Assembly: GCA_964036195.1 (NCBI GenBank)
Contig: OZ038456.1
Span: 3,286,001 to 3,350,000, forward strand
From: Sphaerolaimus hirsutus
Lineage: Eukaryota > Nematoda > Chromadorea > Monhysterida > Sphaerolaimidae
Direction of reading: 5' to 3'
Length of the DNA: 64,000 bases
The notes beneath the pieces were generated by a model. The model was not told where the DNA came from. It did not search any database and saw nothing but the letters and a program-made list of their open reading frames with translations. Made by a program: the position numbers and the translations under genes. Of the stretch, positions 23,862-35,300 are shown piece after piece. Numbering within the stretch: position 1 is the stretch's first letter; each line of letters starts with the position of its first letter.

Positions 23862-26800
23862 CTGAGTGGGGATAATTTGTGATCACTACGATTTTTTTAA
23901 AAGTTTTTAGAAGTTAGACTTAAAAAATTGACAAAATTAAAGCAGAAAAGTAAGAAATATAGACTTATGAATTAGAAAAATACAAATACCCTCTCCGAAT
24001 TTAAGTATTTATTTTTAAGGAACGTAGTATAAGTGACGAGCGGACATAAAAAGTGTTCGGCAGAAATCACCATTTACTTCAGGTCTCTAAACATGGTTTG
24101 TCTAATTATCGGTAAAAACTGCGGACGGGCTATCTGAATATGACTTGGCTATATGAATACTTGACACTTTACAGGAAGTTTCAAACTTCTACACGTCGGT
24201 CTACCGATAAATCGAACTATCAACCGAAATTCACAAAGCGCGCATTTACCACTGGTCAACACCAAACCCTACCTCAGGGGTCTCCAGGATTTTGGCTTTC
24301 GCGAGGGCTGGATAGATAGCAAATCGCTCCTCCGCAGGGATAGATAGCGGAAAATTTTTCTGGGGGGGGGCTGGCGGGGGCACAATATATAGGCTTTATC
24401 AAGGTTAAGAAGGCAGAAAGGGGAAAAAATCGCTAATAATCAGTTAAAAGTAACCAAAGTAGGTAGAAATGGCTAAAAATAGGTATATAACCATGTATAT
24501 AGCCAGACAGCACGATTTTGAAGGTGAAAAACTATGAAAAGGTGCGAAAATTGGTGCAAAACTTCTCAAAAACCACTCCAGATAGATAGATAGCTGAGCG
24601 ATTTGGGGGGGGGGGTCTTTGGGGGTAGTAGCCAAAAAATTTGCCTCGGCATAGATAAATAGCTGGCCGATTTGGGGGGGGGGCAGCCCCCCCCCCAGCC
24701 CCCCCTAGGAGACCCCTGCCCGACCTTCATGGCCCTCTGGTCCAACATGTCGAGCGCGGGCGTGAGCGAGTGCGCCACGAACAGCCGCATCAACTCTGCC
24801 GGCTCGGCGCTGCGGCACGACCGCTCCACCAGCGGGTACAGGCATGAAGTTTCGCACTGGGACACGCTGGGTTTGGAGATTGAGTTTTGGATGTTATACT
24901 ATTAGACCATCCTAATGTTACCGTATGCCCACGAATAAGTGCCCAGGGAGGTATTTTCTCGTGGGACTGGGGAGTTATTCGAAGGGAGAGGTGATTTTTC
25001 TGTAAACTTTTTCCATTACATGTATGATCAATTTACTGCGTAAATGGGGTCAAATTATTTAGTTGGAATACAAATTCAATAATAATTGAAGCAATAAAAA
25101 CAACACTAGTCAGCACCAGTTACAAAATAACACTTAAATTTTACAGAATCCATAAAAAAACGTGTTTCATACGGGCAACTTTTTCCTATCCATCGTAGGG
25201 GGAGTTATTCGAGGGGAGCACTATTTTTCTTACACTTGGTAACAGGGGGCGAACTTATTCGGGGATGTACAGTAAATCAACTTAAAAACAATATTATGAC
25301 AATATTTATTTATCAAAGCTATGCTCTTTAGGTCATGAATGGTATGCCAATATGTATAATCACACTCACGCACCTGCACATATTGCCCAACATGTCGATC
25401 ATGTGCTTGAAGTAGGCGGGCGACTGCTGGGCCACTGCCAACTGCACCTTCTCGGTGGATACCCTCAAATTCTGCCGCAGCGGGCCGCACTGGCGCGCGC
25501 ACGTTTTCTCCTCGTCCGCGGCGCGGATGCACGGTGCGTAGCGCACGAAGTCTGTGGGGGGGGGGAGTGAAAGAAAAGGGTCAGGCCTATTACGCATGAA
25601 AACCCATTACGCATCTAGACCCATTATAAACACATTACACCAACAGGGGTAAGAAAGGGGGCGGGTAACCCCACCCCAAACGGCCCAGCTATCTATCTAT
25701 CCCAGAGGCAATTTTTTAACTACTTTCCCCTGAACAGCCTGCCCTCGCAAATTGCCTAGCTATCTGGAGCGCTTATGAGCAATTTTACCATAATTTTCAC
25801 CCAAAGTCGCTTATTTTCAAACTTTTTACAGATTTTCAACTTTAAAATCAATCATCTGTTTTATTGCATATTTTCAGCATGCCGGGTATAGTTAAATGCG
25901 TGCCGGGTCTACATGCGTGATGGGTTTACATGCGTAATGGCACAGGGCCGTGAAAGAATGCTGTAGTCTACTGATGGCACACCTTAGAATGAAGTCTACC
26001 ATATCCCGTCTGAATAAACGAACAAAGAACACTGGAATTTCTCATCGCATCAGTTTGCCTCCACCTTGAGTGAATTTGGTGCAGTTTTTCACGTGACCTT
26101 ATTCATCTACCGTATTTCCTCGAAATACCCCCCCCCCCCCTCGAAATACCCCCCTCAAAATGGACACTATGAATTTGTGGTCCGGGAAATGCATAACAGA
26201 CGTTCAAAACACTTACTGTGTTACGTTAGAACATCGTTTATACCATCTACATCCTTATATAAGGCTGTAAAAACTTATAAATGGTGGTTATTGTTGTATT
26301 TTTCACGTTTTTCTCTCAAAATTTTCACTCTGAAAAAATAAACCCCCGGGGGGTATTTCGAGGAAATACGGTAAATATGGTATCATTCATTGTATTTATA
26401 GCGTTCTGTCCGTCCAGTAAAGCTTAGATAAAGCTAAAGTTTATAAGCATGAGGATCGAAGCACAAAAGCTTAAGCTGCGTTTACACTGCGACTTGTGCC
26501 GACAATTTTAAAAAGTGAAACAGTTCCATAATTTTAGAATAAAGTTCCATATATGCAAGAAAATGCAGTGAAGCATACTCACTAGTTAAGTACACTCACA
26601 TGCCAATTTGCAGATAAATCGTCCATGTCGTTTCAGAGATAAAGGCATTTCAAAAAATATTTCGCTTGTCGGTTCGCTTTTTTGGAAATATTTTTGAAAT
26701 GCTTATAACTCTGGAACGACATGGACGATTTATCTGCAAACTGGCATGTAAGTGCAGTTAACTAGTGAGTATACTTCACTGCATTTTCTCGCAGATATGG

Positions 26801-28921
26801 AACTTACTTCCAAAATTATGGAACTTTTTCACTTTTCGAATTGTCGGCACAAGTCGCAGTGTAAACGTAGCTTTAGTGAAAATCTGCCGCCCATCACAAA
26901 TTGCTTCAGAAGATACGTTTCTGTGTCCACCAGGGACCAGTCCAGCACAAATGTCAGACAAAAGCAATAAAATGACACGTAAAATGTAACGTACAAAAGA
27001 TAATATGCTAAATACATTTTTGCGGCCATTTTACACTCATCATACTTGTTATCATATTTCATCAAATTTACTCCTCACATTTGTGCGACATGTTACAGCC
27101 CACATTAAATCCACATAACATTTTGAATGATGCAGGAATGTCCCCAACTCGAAAACCTCAAAAAAGTCCGGTCCAAAAGTCAAACACGCATGACCGCCTA
27201 CAAAAAAAAATCCATGCAAAAAAAGCGCACCGTCGAGATGTTGGTCGCAAAGAAACGCGATGGATGAAAGTTGGCGGCGCTGTTCTTGAAAAAATCGAGC
27301 ACTAGACTCGCCGCAATCGCGCGCGCAAGAGACAAAATCGCCGTAAACGCTGTAAATGGGAAATGTAAAAAAGTGAACAGAGCACAGAAGACAATTCTGT
27401 CGCACCCAGTTTGATGGCGTGAATTCAGAAGGTAAATGACGCAAGTTTACATTAGCATGACGAAATGAAAGTGAAATTGATCCGAAAATATCAATACAAA
27501 AAAAAGCCCGGCTTTGGGAGCACCTCATCCGTCGATTAGACCGCTCAATAAATAAAAACAGGAATTTTTGCCGGGCATCTTATAATACACAGTTAACACG
27601 TCTGCTCTCCAGCAGACATAGGCTCGCTACTCATCTAAACCCGCTAATCATCTAGATCTACCAGCTACTCATCCATACCCCCCTCAGCCGCAGAGGGGTA
27701 GCCGCTCGTGCTATTTATGTGCACCTAGGGTATAGATGAGTTCAGAGTCTAGATGAGTAGCGGGTAGACGAGCACTAGCACAGGCTGCCACAGCGCACTC
27801 AACCCCACCCCAAAATAAAAACAAACAAACGCGCCCACCCGCACATCTCCTTCAACGCGTCCGTCTGCGCCAACTGCATCACGTCCGGCCGAGTGTCGTT
27901 GCGCATCTCCCTTTGCTTCTGCGCCAATTGCGCGCCGAAGTTCTGCCCGCACGCCACCGCGCACATTTGGGGGATGTTCGAACTTGTCGGAGATCGACTG
28001 TGGGGGGGGGGGGGGTAGTTGATTGGTTTAGTTGCGGAGAAATAGACGGTACGCGTACTAGTGATGGAAAAGGCGCCAAGCGCCATTCACAAACAGGGCG
28101 CCAGACGCCACAGGAAAAGGGCGCCAAGCACCAATGGCGCCCCCAAATGTACACCTAGTACACAACCAAAACATGAGAAACTAGTAATCCGCGTTTTGAA
28201 CAAGTTTGAGTTTACCGGAATCAAGAGTTTGTCAACTACTGTTGACGGCGGCGAACACCAATGACCGATTCCGGTAAACTCAAATGCGTCTAAAACGGAT
28301 TCATAAATTTGCCTAATTTGGGCGGTGTACTACACAACGCACGCGACCAATGTTGCATAAATATAGCCAGAACTAGTGATGCGAAAAGCGCCAGAACTTT
28401 GGCGCCAAGCGCCATGGCGCTTTTCCGACCCTTAGCGCCAAGCGCCAATGGCGCCAGAGCAAAATGGCGCCAAGCGCCAGAAGCGCCATGGCGCTTTTTG
28501 CTTTGGCGCTAGCGCCAGGCATTTTGTTCCTGGCGCCGGCCAAAAATAGCGCCAAGCGCCAAAAGCGCCATGGCGCTTTTCATAGGCATGGCGCCAAGCG
28601 CCAATGGCGCCACAGGATAATAGCGCCAAGCGCCAAAAGCGCCATGGCGCTTTTTGCTTTGGCGCTAGCGCCATGGCGCTTTTACATCACTAGCCAGAAC
28701 TCAAACAGTAGAGATAAAAACATTTTCCAAACACCCACCCTTGGGCGGCTGCCAAATTCTGTAGTGTGTGGAGACTCGAAGATTGCTGGACATCCTGGCC
28801 GAAAGAACCTGCAACGAGCAAACTTATCTAAATCCATAGACAAATTCAAAAAGTCAATATTTTGTTTGGACAACTGACCGCAGACGACGAGCGAAAGCAA
28901 CAGAGAATACAACAAAGCCAT
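23747..28921 (-). CDS. Secreted cysteine-rich protein, 5 exons recognised, 3' end not found
   Basis: Exons 28921-28809, 27997-27831, 25551-25374, 24866-24725 and probably 23861-23747 join in phase; the first four give exactly 200 codons. Residues 1-16 (MALLYSLLLSLVVCGQ) look like a cleavable signal peptide, so the product is secreted or luminal. The mature part has spaced cysteine pairs (MCAVACG, EMCGWAHFVRYAPC, TCARQCG, NMC, QCETSC, RSC) in helical, Ala/Leu/Gln-rich sequence. The pattern C-x3-C, about 40 residues, C-x9-C, then C-x3-C resembles disulfide-linked helical domains such as the nematode CPG4 and T20D4.11-like families. That assignment is only by eye and is tentative. No stop codon was located; the last exon(s) must lie in the repeat-rich region below 23747. 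Function unknown. Confidence 0.65.
24725..24866 (-). CDS. Secreted Cys-rich protein exon 4
   Basis: Acceptor AAACCCAG, donor GTCGGG, phase 1 + 47 codons. Encodes VSQCETSCLYPLVERSCRSA and a helical Leu/Ala-rich end. High GC at third positions against an AT-rich, G-run-rich background. Confidence 0.75.
24919..25273. repeat. Diverged TACCGTAT TIR element
   Basis: Left TACCGTATGCCCACGAATAA, right TTATTCGGGGATGTACAGTA. The plan is the same as the TACCGTATTT elements, with a different TIR. It sits in the intron between exons 3 and 4 of the secreted protein gene. A partial relative is at 57545-57630. Confidence 0.55.
25374..25551 (-). CDS. Secreted Cys-rich protein exon 3
   Basis: Acceptor CCCCACAG, donor GTGCGT, phase 2 + 58 codons + 2. 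Encodes FVRYAPCIRAADEEKTCARQ, CGPLRQ and a helical stretch ending in MLGNMC. Confidence 0.8.
26108..26373. repeat. TACCGTATTT TIR element, copy 3
   Basis: Ends TACCGTATTTCCTCGAAATA and complement. Shorter than copy 1 and in opposite orientation (GTTCTAACGTAACACAG region inverted). Confidence 0.8.
26468..26880. repeat. Inverted repeat with AGCTGCGTTTACACTGCGAC ends
   Basis: Left arm 26468-26670 and right arm 26675-26880 are close complements around about 26673, including ACTGCATTTTC and GAACGACATGGACGATTTAT on the right facing their complements on the left. An almost loopless hairpin of about 200-base arms. Confidence 0.75.
27831..27997 (-). CDS. Secreted Cys-rich protein exon 2
   Basis: Acceptor CCCCACAG, donor GTTTGT, phase 1 + 55 codons + 1. 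Encodes SPTSSNIPQMCAVACGQNFG and LKEMCGWA. This frame has the GC-rich third positions and cysteines; the other two frames do not continue into exon 3. Confidence 0.75.
28050..28160. repeat. GCGCC-rich palindromic fragment
   Basis: ACTAGTGATGGAAAAGGCGCC followed by GCGCCAAGCGCCATT-type units. A short relative of the element at 28376-28692. Confidence 0.6.
28376..28692. repeat. GCGCCAAGCGCCATGGCGC palindromic element
   Basis: Bounded by ACTAGTGATGCGAAAAGCGC and GGCGCTTTTACATCACTAG. The body is almost entirely GGCGCCAnnGCGCC units that are self-complementary at many offsets. It produces long spurious ORFs in several frames. It lies in intron 1 of the secreted protein gene. Confidence 0.75.
28809..28921 (-). 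CDS. Secreted Cys-rich protein exon 1 (start codon, signal peptide)
   Basis: ATG 28921-28919, donor TGCAG|GTTCTT after 28809, phase 37 codons + 2. Encodes the hydrophobic leader LLYSLLLSLVVCG. A second possible donor downstream (GTGGGT at about 28739) would give the wrong phase for exon 2. Confidence 0.7.
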
Positions 28922-29125
28922 ACTCGTTGATTATGAAGAAAAAAGTATGAGAAAATTGGAATGGATATTTTGTAATAAATCGCTGCCCTAGCCAGTTTGA
29001 AAATGACGCGTTTTACAAATACAAAAAGGCGGAGCTTAATTTTTGAAGTGATCCATTGCAAATATTTGATTTTTTTGCCAGCTACTCCGCCCTTATAGCG
29101 CAAACAGATTGCGCAAACGCATTGG

Positions 29126-29405
29126 CGCTCTACACGCTAGTTGACATCGACACCAAATGTCAACTGGTTCCCATCCCAATTCAGAGCTTGCTCATGAGTA
29201 ACACTACGCATTATTGTATACACGTATTTATACTTCATGCTGTCTTTGTACATTGCGTGTACCGCAATTATTTTCTCCAAACTATAACTTCATTTGCAAC
29301 ATATTCAACACTTTTGCATTTGAACGTCGTTCGTCGGTTCGTCAGAAAGCTTTGAATTGAGATGGGAACCAGTTGACATTTGGTGTCGATGTCAACTAGC
29401 GTGTG
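29126..29405. repeat. CACGCTAGTTGACATCGACA fold-back element
   Basis: CACGCTAGTTGACATCGACA with ATGTCAACTGGTTCCCATC on the left and GATGGGAACCAGTTGACATT to CTAGCGTGTGGG on the right are inverted complements. Partial copies with the same ends occur at 7769, 32018-32200, 39180, 42350-42512 and 57836-57965. Confidence 0.75.
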
Positions 29406-29488
29406 GGCCACTGACAAAACGGAATTTTCTGTTGCTTCAGGAATCAAATGCCGCACTATGAGCTAACACTTTGGTTCTGCGTGCAGAC

Positions 29489-30222
29489 TAGGGTGTCAAA
29501 AAATTTTTTTTACGGAAAACGGAAAACGGAAAGGTAAAATTTTTTCACTTTACGGAAAACGGAAAGGTAAAAAAAATTTCTGCCGGAAAACGGAAAACGG
29601 AAAGGTAAAAAAATTTCACTCAGCGGAAAACGGAAAACGGAAAGGTAAAAAAAATTGTCGGCCGGAAAACGGAAAAATGAAATGCTGGAAAACGGAAAAC
29701 GGAAAGCAAAATTTTCACGGAAACGGAAAAAAATAAAGTGAAATTAGCATGGTAATAGACAAAATATCAACACCAAAATTGCAAATTGACAGCATCACAA
29801 CACCCACCAGATGAAACTTGAATAAATTATTGGTGTCAGCATATGACCCAATTGGGTTCACAGCACCTGTTTCACTGACCCTGAAATCCCAGTTGTCAAT
29901 GCTGCTCCAAGAGACAAAAACAACACAATGGGATGAGCCAATTGAAGATAAATACATATTGGAAAAACAATGGAAAAATGCCAGAAAACTGAAAAATCGC
30001 CTGGTAAAACGGAAACGGAAAGGTAAAAATTTTTCAGCCGGAAAAACGGAAACGGAAAGGTAAAAAATTTTCAGCTGCCAGAAAACGGAAAACGGAAAGG
30101 TAAAAATTTTTCAGCTGCCGGAAAACGGAAAGGTAAAAATTTTTCGGCTGCCGGAAAACGGAAAGGTAAAAAATTATCCTGCGGAAAGGCGGAAACGGAA
30201 ACGGAAATTTGACACCCTAGTG
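29489..30222. repeat. AGGGTGTCA TIR element with GGAAAACGGAAAGG array and captured retroelement piece
   Basis: Left end CTAGGGTGTCAAAAAATTTT, right end AAATTTGACACCCTAG. Both flanks are tandem CGGAAAACGGAAAGGTAAAA units. The centre (29745-30000) is not array and contains a BEL/Pao pol fragment. Confidence 0.75.
29818..29990 (+). pseudogene. BEL/Pao retrotransposon pol fragment (peptidase A17 region)
   Basis: About 57 codons open in one frame, containing VSAYDPIGFTAPVSLTLK and TTQWDEPIEDKY. The order DP-G---P-----K--L followed by W-D-P is the signature of the Pao/A17 region between RT and RNase H in BEL/Pao elements. No RT or integrase flanks it, so it is a fragment carried inside the TIR repeat. 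Confidence 0.75.
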
Positions 30223-30471
30223 CAGACGCCCTAATTTCTCGGTGCGAAAACGACACCCACAAAAATCACCTCTACAGAAATCTAAATGTGCTTCTATTCG
30301 ATACTGCAATTCGTACGAAGGCCCCTTTATCGTTCAAAAACGCCGCTCAGTGGATGTCTGACTGCATCTGTGACTCCATGCGCAAAAAAACACAGGCGAC
30401 GAAAAAAGTCTGTTCCAGCGTGATCGTTGACAATTTAATGTTTCATGTTTTCATGTTGACGATGGCCCTGC

Positions 30472-30656
30472 GCACACTAGTTTTCACACGAAATTTCGAA
30501 ACTCATAAATGAGCTTTGAACGTGTTTGAGTTTCCCACAATGAGTCATTTTTAATCTCCGTCAACTGTAGTTGTCGGCCACCTCATTGCAGAAAACTCAA
30601 ATACGTTCTAAGCTGATTTGTGAGTTTTCGAAATTTCGTGTGAAAACTAGTGTGCT
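30472..30656. repeat. CACACTAGTTTTCACACG fold-back element
   Basis: CACTAGTTTTCACACGAAAT and the complement ATTTCGTGTGAAAACTAGTG bracket two inverted blocks (CATAAATGAGC... / ...GCTGATTTGTG). Related to 10546-10777. Confidence 0.75.
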
Positions 30657-30971
30657 AGGAATGTTTCCATGCGTTAATCACAGGAAAGTATGCTCCGTGT
30701 GAACTAAACACTTTTCTCGCAACTATACGTAACAAAAAAAAATTAAAATCAAATTACTAAAAAGTTTATTGTTCAGTCTAAATAATGGAGTAGGTAATCG
30801 CAGTCATCCTACCAAAAAACATACAATTTATCTACTAAATATATAACCCAAGCGTATCAAGAACTTTGATTTCAATTTGCATATTTATATCACATCGAAC
30901 AGTCTAAAATTCAACGGATATCGAAAGTTTTGTCACCCCATCGATAACAACATTTTTTGGACATATTTACC

Positions 30972-31230
30972 TACCGTATTTCCTCAAAATACCTCCCCCT
31001 CGAAATACCCCCCTCAAAATGGGCACTATGAATTTTTGGTCCGGGAAATGCACAACAGACGTTCAAAACACTTATCTGTGTTACGTTAGAACATCGTTTA
31101 TACCATCTACATTATATAAGGCTGTAAAAACTTATAAATGGTGGTTATTGTTGCATTTTTCACGTTTCTCTCTCAAAATTTCCACTCTGAAAAAATAAAC
31201 CCCCTGGGGGTATTTCGAGGAAATACGGTA
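30972..31230. repeat. TACCGTATTT TIR element, copy 4
   Basis: Ends TACCGTATTTCCTCAAAATA and TTTCGAGGAAATACGGTA. Nearly colinear with copy 3 at 26108. Confidence 0.8.
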
Positions 31231-32247
31231 TTTACCAATGTTTCCGGATCACCTATTTGGGAGAATTGTATTTTTAGGGTAAATAATGGGTCTGAAACAA
31301 CAATCTTACAACATGCAAAACGATTTTTTTAACATCACCATACCAATAAGTCTGGAAACAATAAATCTCTCATTCTGAAAGCAGTTGATTTTTTTTAATT
31401 GATCAAGTTTCAAAAATAGTTTTAGGACCACGCCACAAAAAGAATGAAACTTTACCAATCTAACAAAATACATCAGCCAATTTCAAAGCAAAGGAAACCA
31501 GTTCTCAACTGTTGATAAACATTCATCTTGGAAAAATGTAAACTTGAAGTATGGAACAAAGTAATTACGGAAATTTACAAGACGAATGTTCCAGGTATCA
31601 AGCACGGCCTAATTTATGATAAATTATACGCAAATGAGTCACCAACAATTTTTTTTTCAGATTTCAGTGTTTTAAACACATTTGCGTCTCAAAATTAAAT
31701 TTAAACACGAAAATAATCCCAACCATAACGGAAATTCGGCGCACACTCAACCAAGCCCGAGACGATAATATTCAAAATAAAAGGGGACCAAATATTTTTA
31801 TTCGCTCCGGAAACTACCTAAGCTACAGATCATGGCGCTGAAAACACGACCAATTTGTGACGGTCACAAAGAGCGAAAAACACACAGATTTCTGCAGTTC
31901 AAGCTTCAACGTTTCCAGCGCCACAACCTCACAGATCAAAAAAAACATGAACGACGACAGATCAAACACATTTTACCAATTAGTCAGGGCCAAATAATGC
32001 TTCAACTCAATGGCGGCCCGCACACTAGTTGACACATGTGCGTCAACTGGTCGTGTCAACTCAGATTTTGGCTTCACGCGTAGCAGATCTTGGCCTTCGC
32101 GTGTACCAAATGCACACGCGGCAACGTTGAAAAATAAATATTCCGGCAAGTGCATTGGAAGATTCGGAGTTGACACAGACCAGTTGACACTTGACACACA
32201 AGAGACAATTAGAATGTGGGCCGCCAATTGCAAAATATCGACTCAAA
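31231..32247. other. Region 3' of eIF5, no gene recognised
   Basis: AT-rich, with one CACACTAGTTGACA fold-back fragment at about 32018-32200. The 3' UTR and polyadenylation site of eIF5 should be close to 32247; no clear AATAAA complement is evident to me in the first 100 bases. Confidence 0.4.
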
Positions 32248-32373
32248 TCAGATGTCATCGATGTTGATGCCATCCTCATCATCGTCCTCCTTGCTGCCGG
32301 AGTCGTCGTCCTTGGTGTCGACGGCGATCGGTTTGGCTGCAGCCCTTGGCACCGTGCCAGCCGCGTTCGTGAA
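32248..32373 (-). CDS. EIF5: eIF5 last exon (stop codon)
   Basis: Acceptor CTCCGCAG, 41 codons plus TGA at 32250-32248. Encodes the acidic tail ending DGINIDDI, matching the conserved eIF5 C-terminus (DIDIDAI in vertebrates). Confidence 0.95.
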   Translation of the reverse strand, partial: FTNAAGTVPRAAAKPIAVDTKDDDSGSKEDDDEDGINIDDI

Positions 32374-35300
32374 CTGCGGAGGGTTCGGGGATGGGAATGG
32401 CCATAATGTCGATAAATGTCCATAATAACCATGATGTAGATAAGTTAAACATCAACGAAACTAGTTTTTTTTGGAATTAAATTTTAAGCACGGTTTTTAC
32501 TTGAGTTCAAGTAGTAGCAACTCTAAGTGTTAAAAAACATTGTTTGCCACCACCAGCTTTCGTCTGAACTTTGTGTTAAAGTTCCCCCCACATAAACAGA
32601 TTTAGGGCAGAAAACAAAAAATTTCACTGTTTTTCAGGATAACCCCAGCTCAGTCAAATCAGCACACAGCCCAACCAGACCCAACAAATTCACACTTAAT
32701 ACGGTCCCCATCCCAATTTGAAGAAAACGCAACACTTCGACAAACCTCAACATTGTCGTCCTCGCTGTCCTCGTCGGTCTCCTCCTCGGCCTCCTGCAGC
32801 CAGGTGATGAACGGCTGCGCCTTCTCCAAGATCGCCGTGGACTCCTTCTTGGACACGTACTTTTTGGACGGCTGCCAAGGTGGGAGAGAGGATGATGACA
32901 CAGGAAAATTGTAGAGGGCATTGATCCAGTTACAGCTTGGAACCAACCCAAAAACCGAACAGATAAATTGTAGATTAGGTGCCAGGTCCGTAAAAACAGT
33001 TTGAGAAGTGAGAAGAAATGGGAAGTGACATGTGAAGTGAATTAAGAAGTAGGAACTTAAAAAGATGACAAGTGACAAGAAAACACTTAAAAACTACAAC
33101 AACAAAAATAGAAATATTTGAAAAAGAAAAACTTGTAACTTTATTTTTAAGCTTATTTCATTATTATTTTATAGCGAATTCCCCTACAATGCCTTTTGTG
33201 TTAGATTTTTCTACGCACCATTTCACTTCTCAATTCACTTCTGAAACGGTTTTTCACTTTTGCGGAACTGGCCCAATTTCAAGAAAAAATGATATCGCGC
33301 TTTTTCGCGCTCACCCTAACCCTCAAATGCAATCGAACCCAAAATCTACCCCCCAAACCCCCAACCAAACACCCTCCCACACCTTCTTGGCCCACTCGAG
33401 CAGGACCTCCTCCTCGACGATGTCCTCGTCGTAGAGCAGCTTGAGGAGGACGGGCGTGCGCGCCAGCAGCGTGCCCTTCTTGTCGCCGCACAGCAGCTGC
33501 TCCACGCCGCCCAGCAGGTAGCGCTGAGCCTTCTTGTCGTTGAGGGTGAAACGTAGAAGCGTGTTCTTGTGCGTCTGCGATGGTAGGTTATGGTGGGAAT
33601 GGCGCACCGCACACTCAAAATTTTCAAGTGCAGTTCGAACGTTTTTGAGTTCCACCAAGGCAGAACTCCAAGTGCAGTTCGAACGATTTTTTAAAGGATT
33701 TTTAGGGCATTTTTTGGACATTCGAACGGAGTCCGGACGAATTCGTACACTTTTCGCTGATTTGCGTGTCATAACATTTCCACGCAGCAAGTTTCAAAAT
33801 GATTGGGACACTTTCAATTCCGCCCTTGACTTTCAATTCCACCCATTAAAGAAGGTTGTTGTGAGAAACACATCTCACTTATCTTGCCAAATATATTTGT
33901 GAAAAAAATTTTACAGGTAGATCTAGGCATTGTCTTCAAAAATGAATAGATAAATTTTTTAGTAATATCAACTTGTTTAAAAGATATTGAAGTTCACCGT
34001 GTGGCATATTTGTGTAAACCGAAACTGAATTCCACCCTCTAGAAAGTGTCCCAATGTTTTCTTGCCTAGATGGCACACCGCACACTCAAAAGAGTGCGGA
34101 CGTTGTTCAAACGCTTTGCGCTTTCTGCCTTTTCCGAATTAATTCGGCCCATGCACAATTCCGCCATGAGTAAAAAAAGTGCGGACGTTGTTCAAACGCA
34201 TTGCGCTTTCCGCCTTTTCCGAATTGATTCCGCCCGTGCACAATTCGAGGCAATTCCGCCGTCGAAAAAGTGTTCGAACGTTTCATGTGCGGAATTGAAA
34301 TTGAGGGCGGTTCGGATGTTTTTGAATTCCACCCCCGATTTTAATTCCGCCCTTGAAAAAGTGTTCGAACTGCAACTGAAAATTTGAGTGTGCCATGCAA
34401 CAATGAGTGGTAAGTAGGGTTCAAACGGGATCCCGATCTCGAATCCCGAGAAATTTCGGGATTTTGTGGTCCCGATTCCGATCCCGAAAGGCCAATCCCG
34501 ATGCCGATCCCGAAATCTCATAAAACATATCCCGATCCAGATCCCGAAAAGTCAATCCCGTTTGAACCTTAGGAGGCAAAATTCTGCCCACCCCCGCCGC
34601 CCTTCCGGGGAAGAAATTTTCAAGTGACTTCATTCATATAAATACGGTAACATTTTTTTGAATAGCGTGTGCCAATCCACTGCCCGCTGCTCATTAGGGG
34701 CATAGATGAGCAGTGGGTAAATCAAGCAGTGAGTATAATTAGATGAGCAGTGAGTCTAGACAGTGGCGTAGCCAGGGGGGGGCGGGGGGGGGGCGGCCCC
34801 CCCCCCTTCCGGGGTGAGACATGGAAATGTAAGGAAATGTGTTCTCGTGCAACGATTTCAGGGTCAATTTTCAAAAATTTTGCGCGCAAGCGCGCATTTT
34901 TGCGTCACATTACAGGTCTTTTTACTTCACAGGTCGCGATTGCCTCAATCTGGGTTAAAATGCACTCAATTGTGTCCATGTCGCTCTATATGTATGTAAA
35001 TTACATACATTTACAGCGGATGTGACGCCAATGGCGCCATATCGCGGCGCCTACGAATGGCGCCAACACCATGGCGTGGCGCCTACGAATGGCGCCGGCG
35101 CCATGGCGCCAATTCCCTACTATAGGGGTCAAATTTTAGGGGGGGGGCGCCGCCCCCCCCCCCGTTCGCCGGGCCCCGTAAACAATCCGCCCCCCCCCCC
35201 CGCTCAAAAATCCTGGCTACGCCACTGAGTCTAGATGATCAATGTGTCTGGATGACCACTAAGCCTAAGTCCCGAAAAAAGCGTTTTTGAAGGTGAGAAA

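Noticed and set aside
27081..27305. Basic ORF with RRDVGRKETRWMKVGGAVLE, faintly like a BCL7-type N-terminus
   Set aside because: Similarity is too weak, no splice context, and the opposite strand is open over 158 codons in the same place. Not supported.
28432..28877. Long ORFs rich in MALFALALAP or MALAPKQKAPW
   Set aside because: Products of the GCGCCA palindromic repeat, open on both strands.
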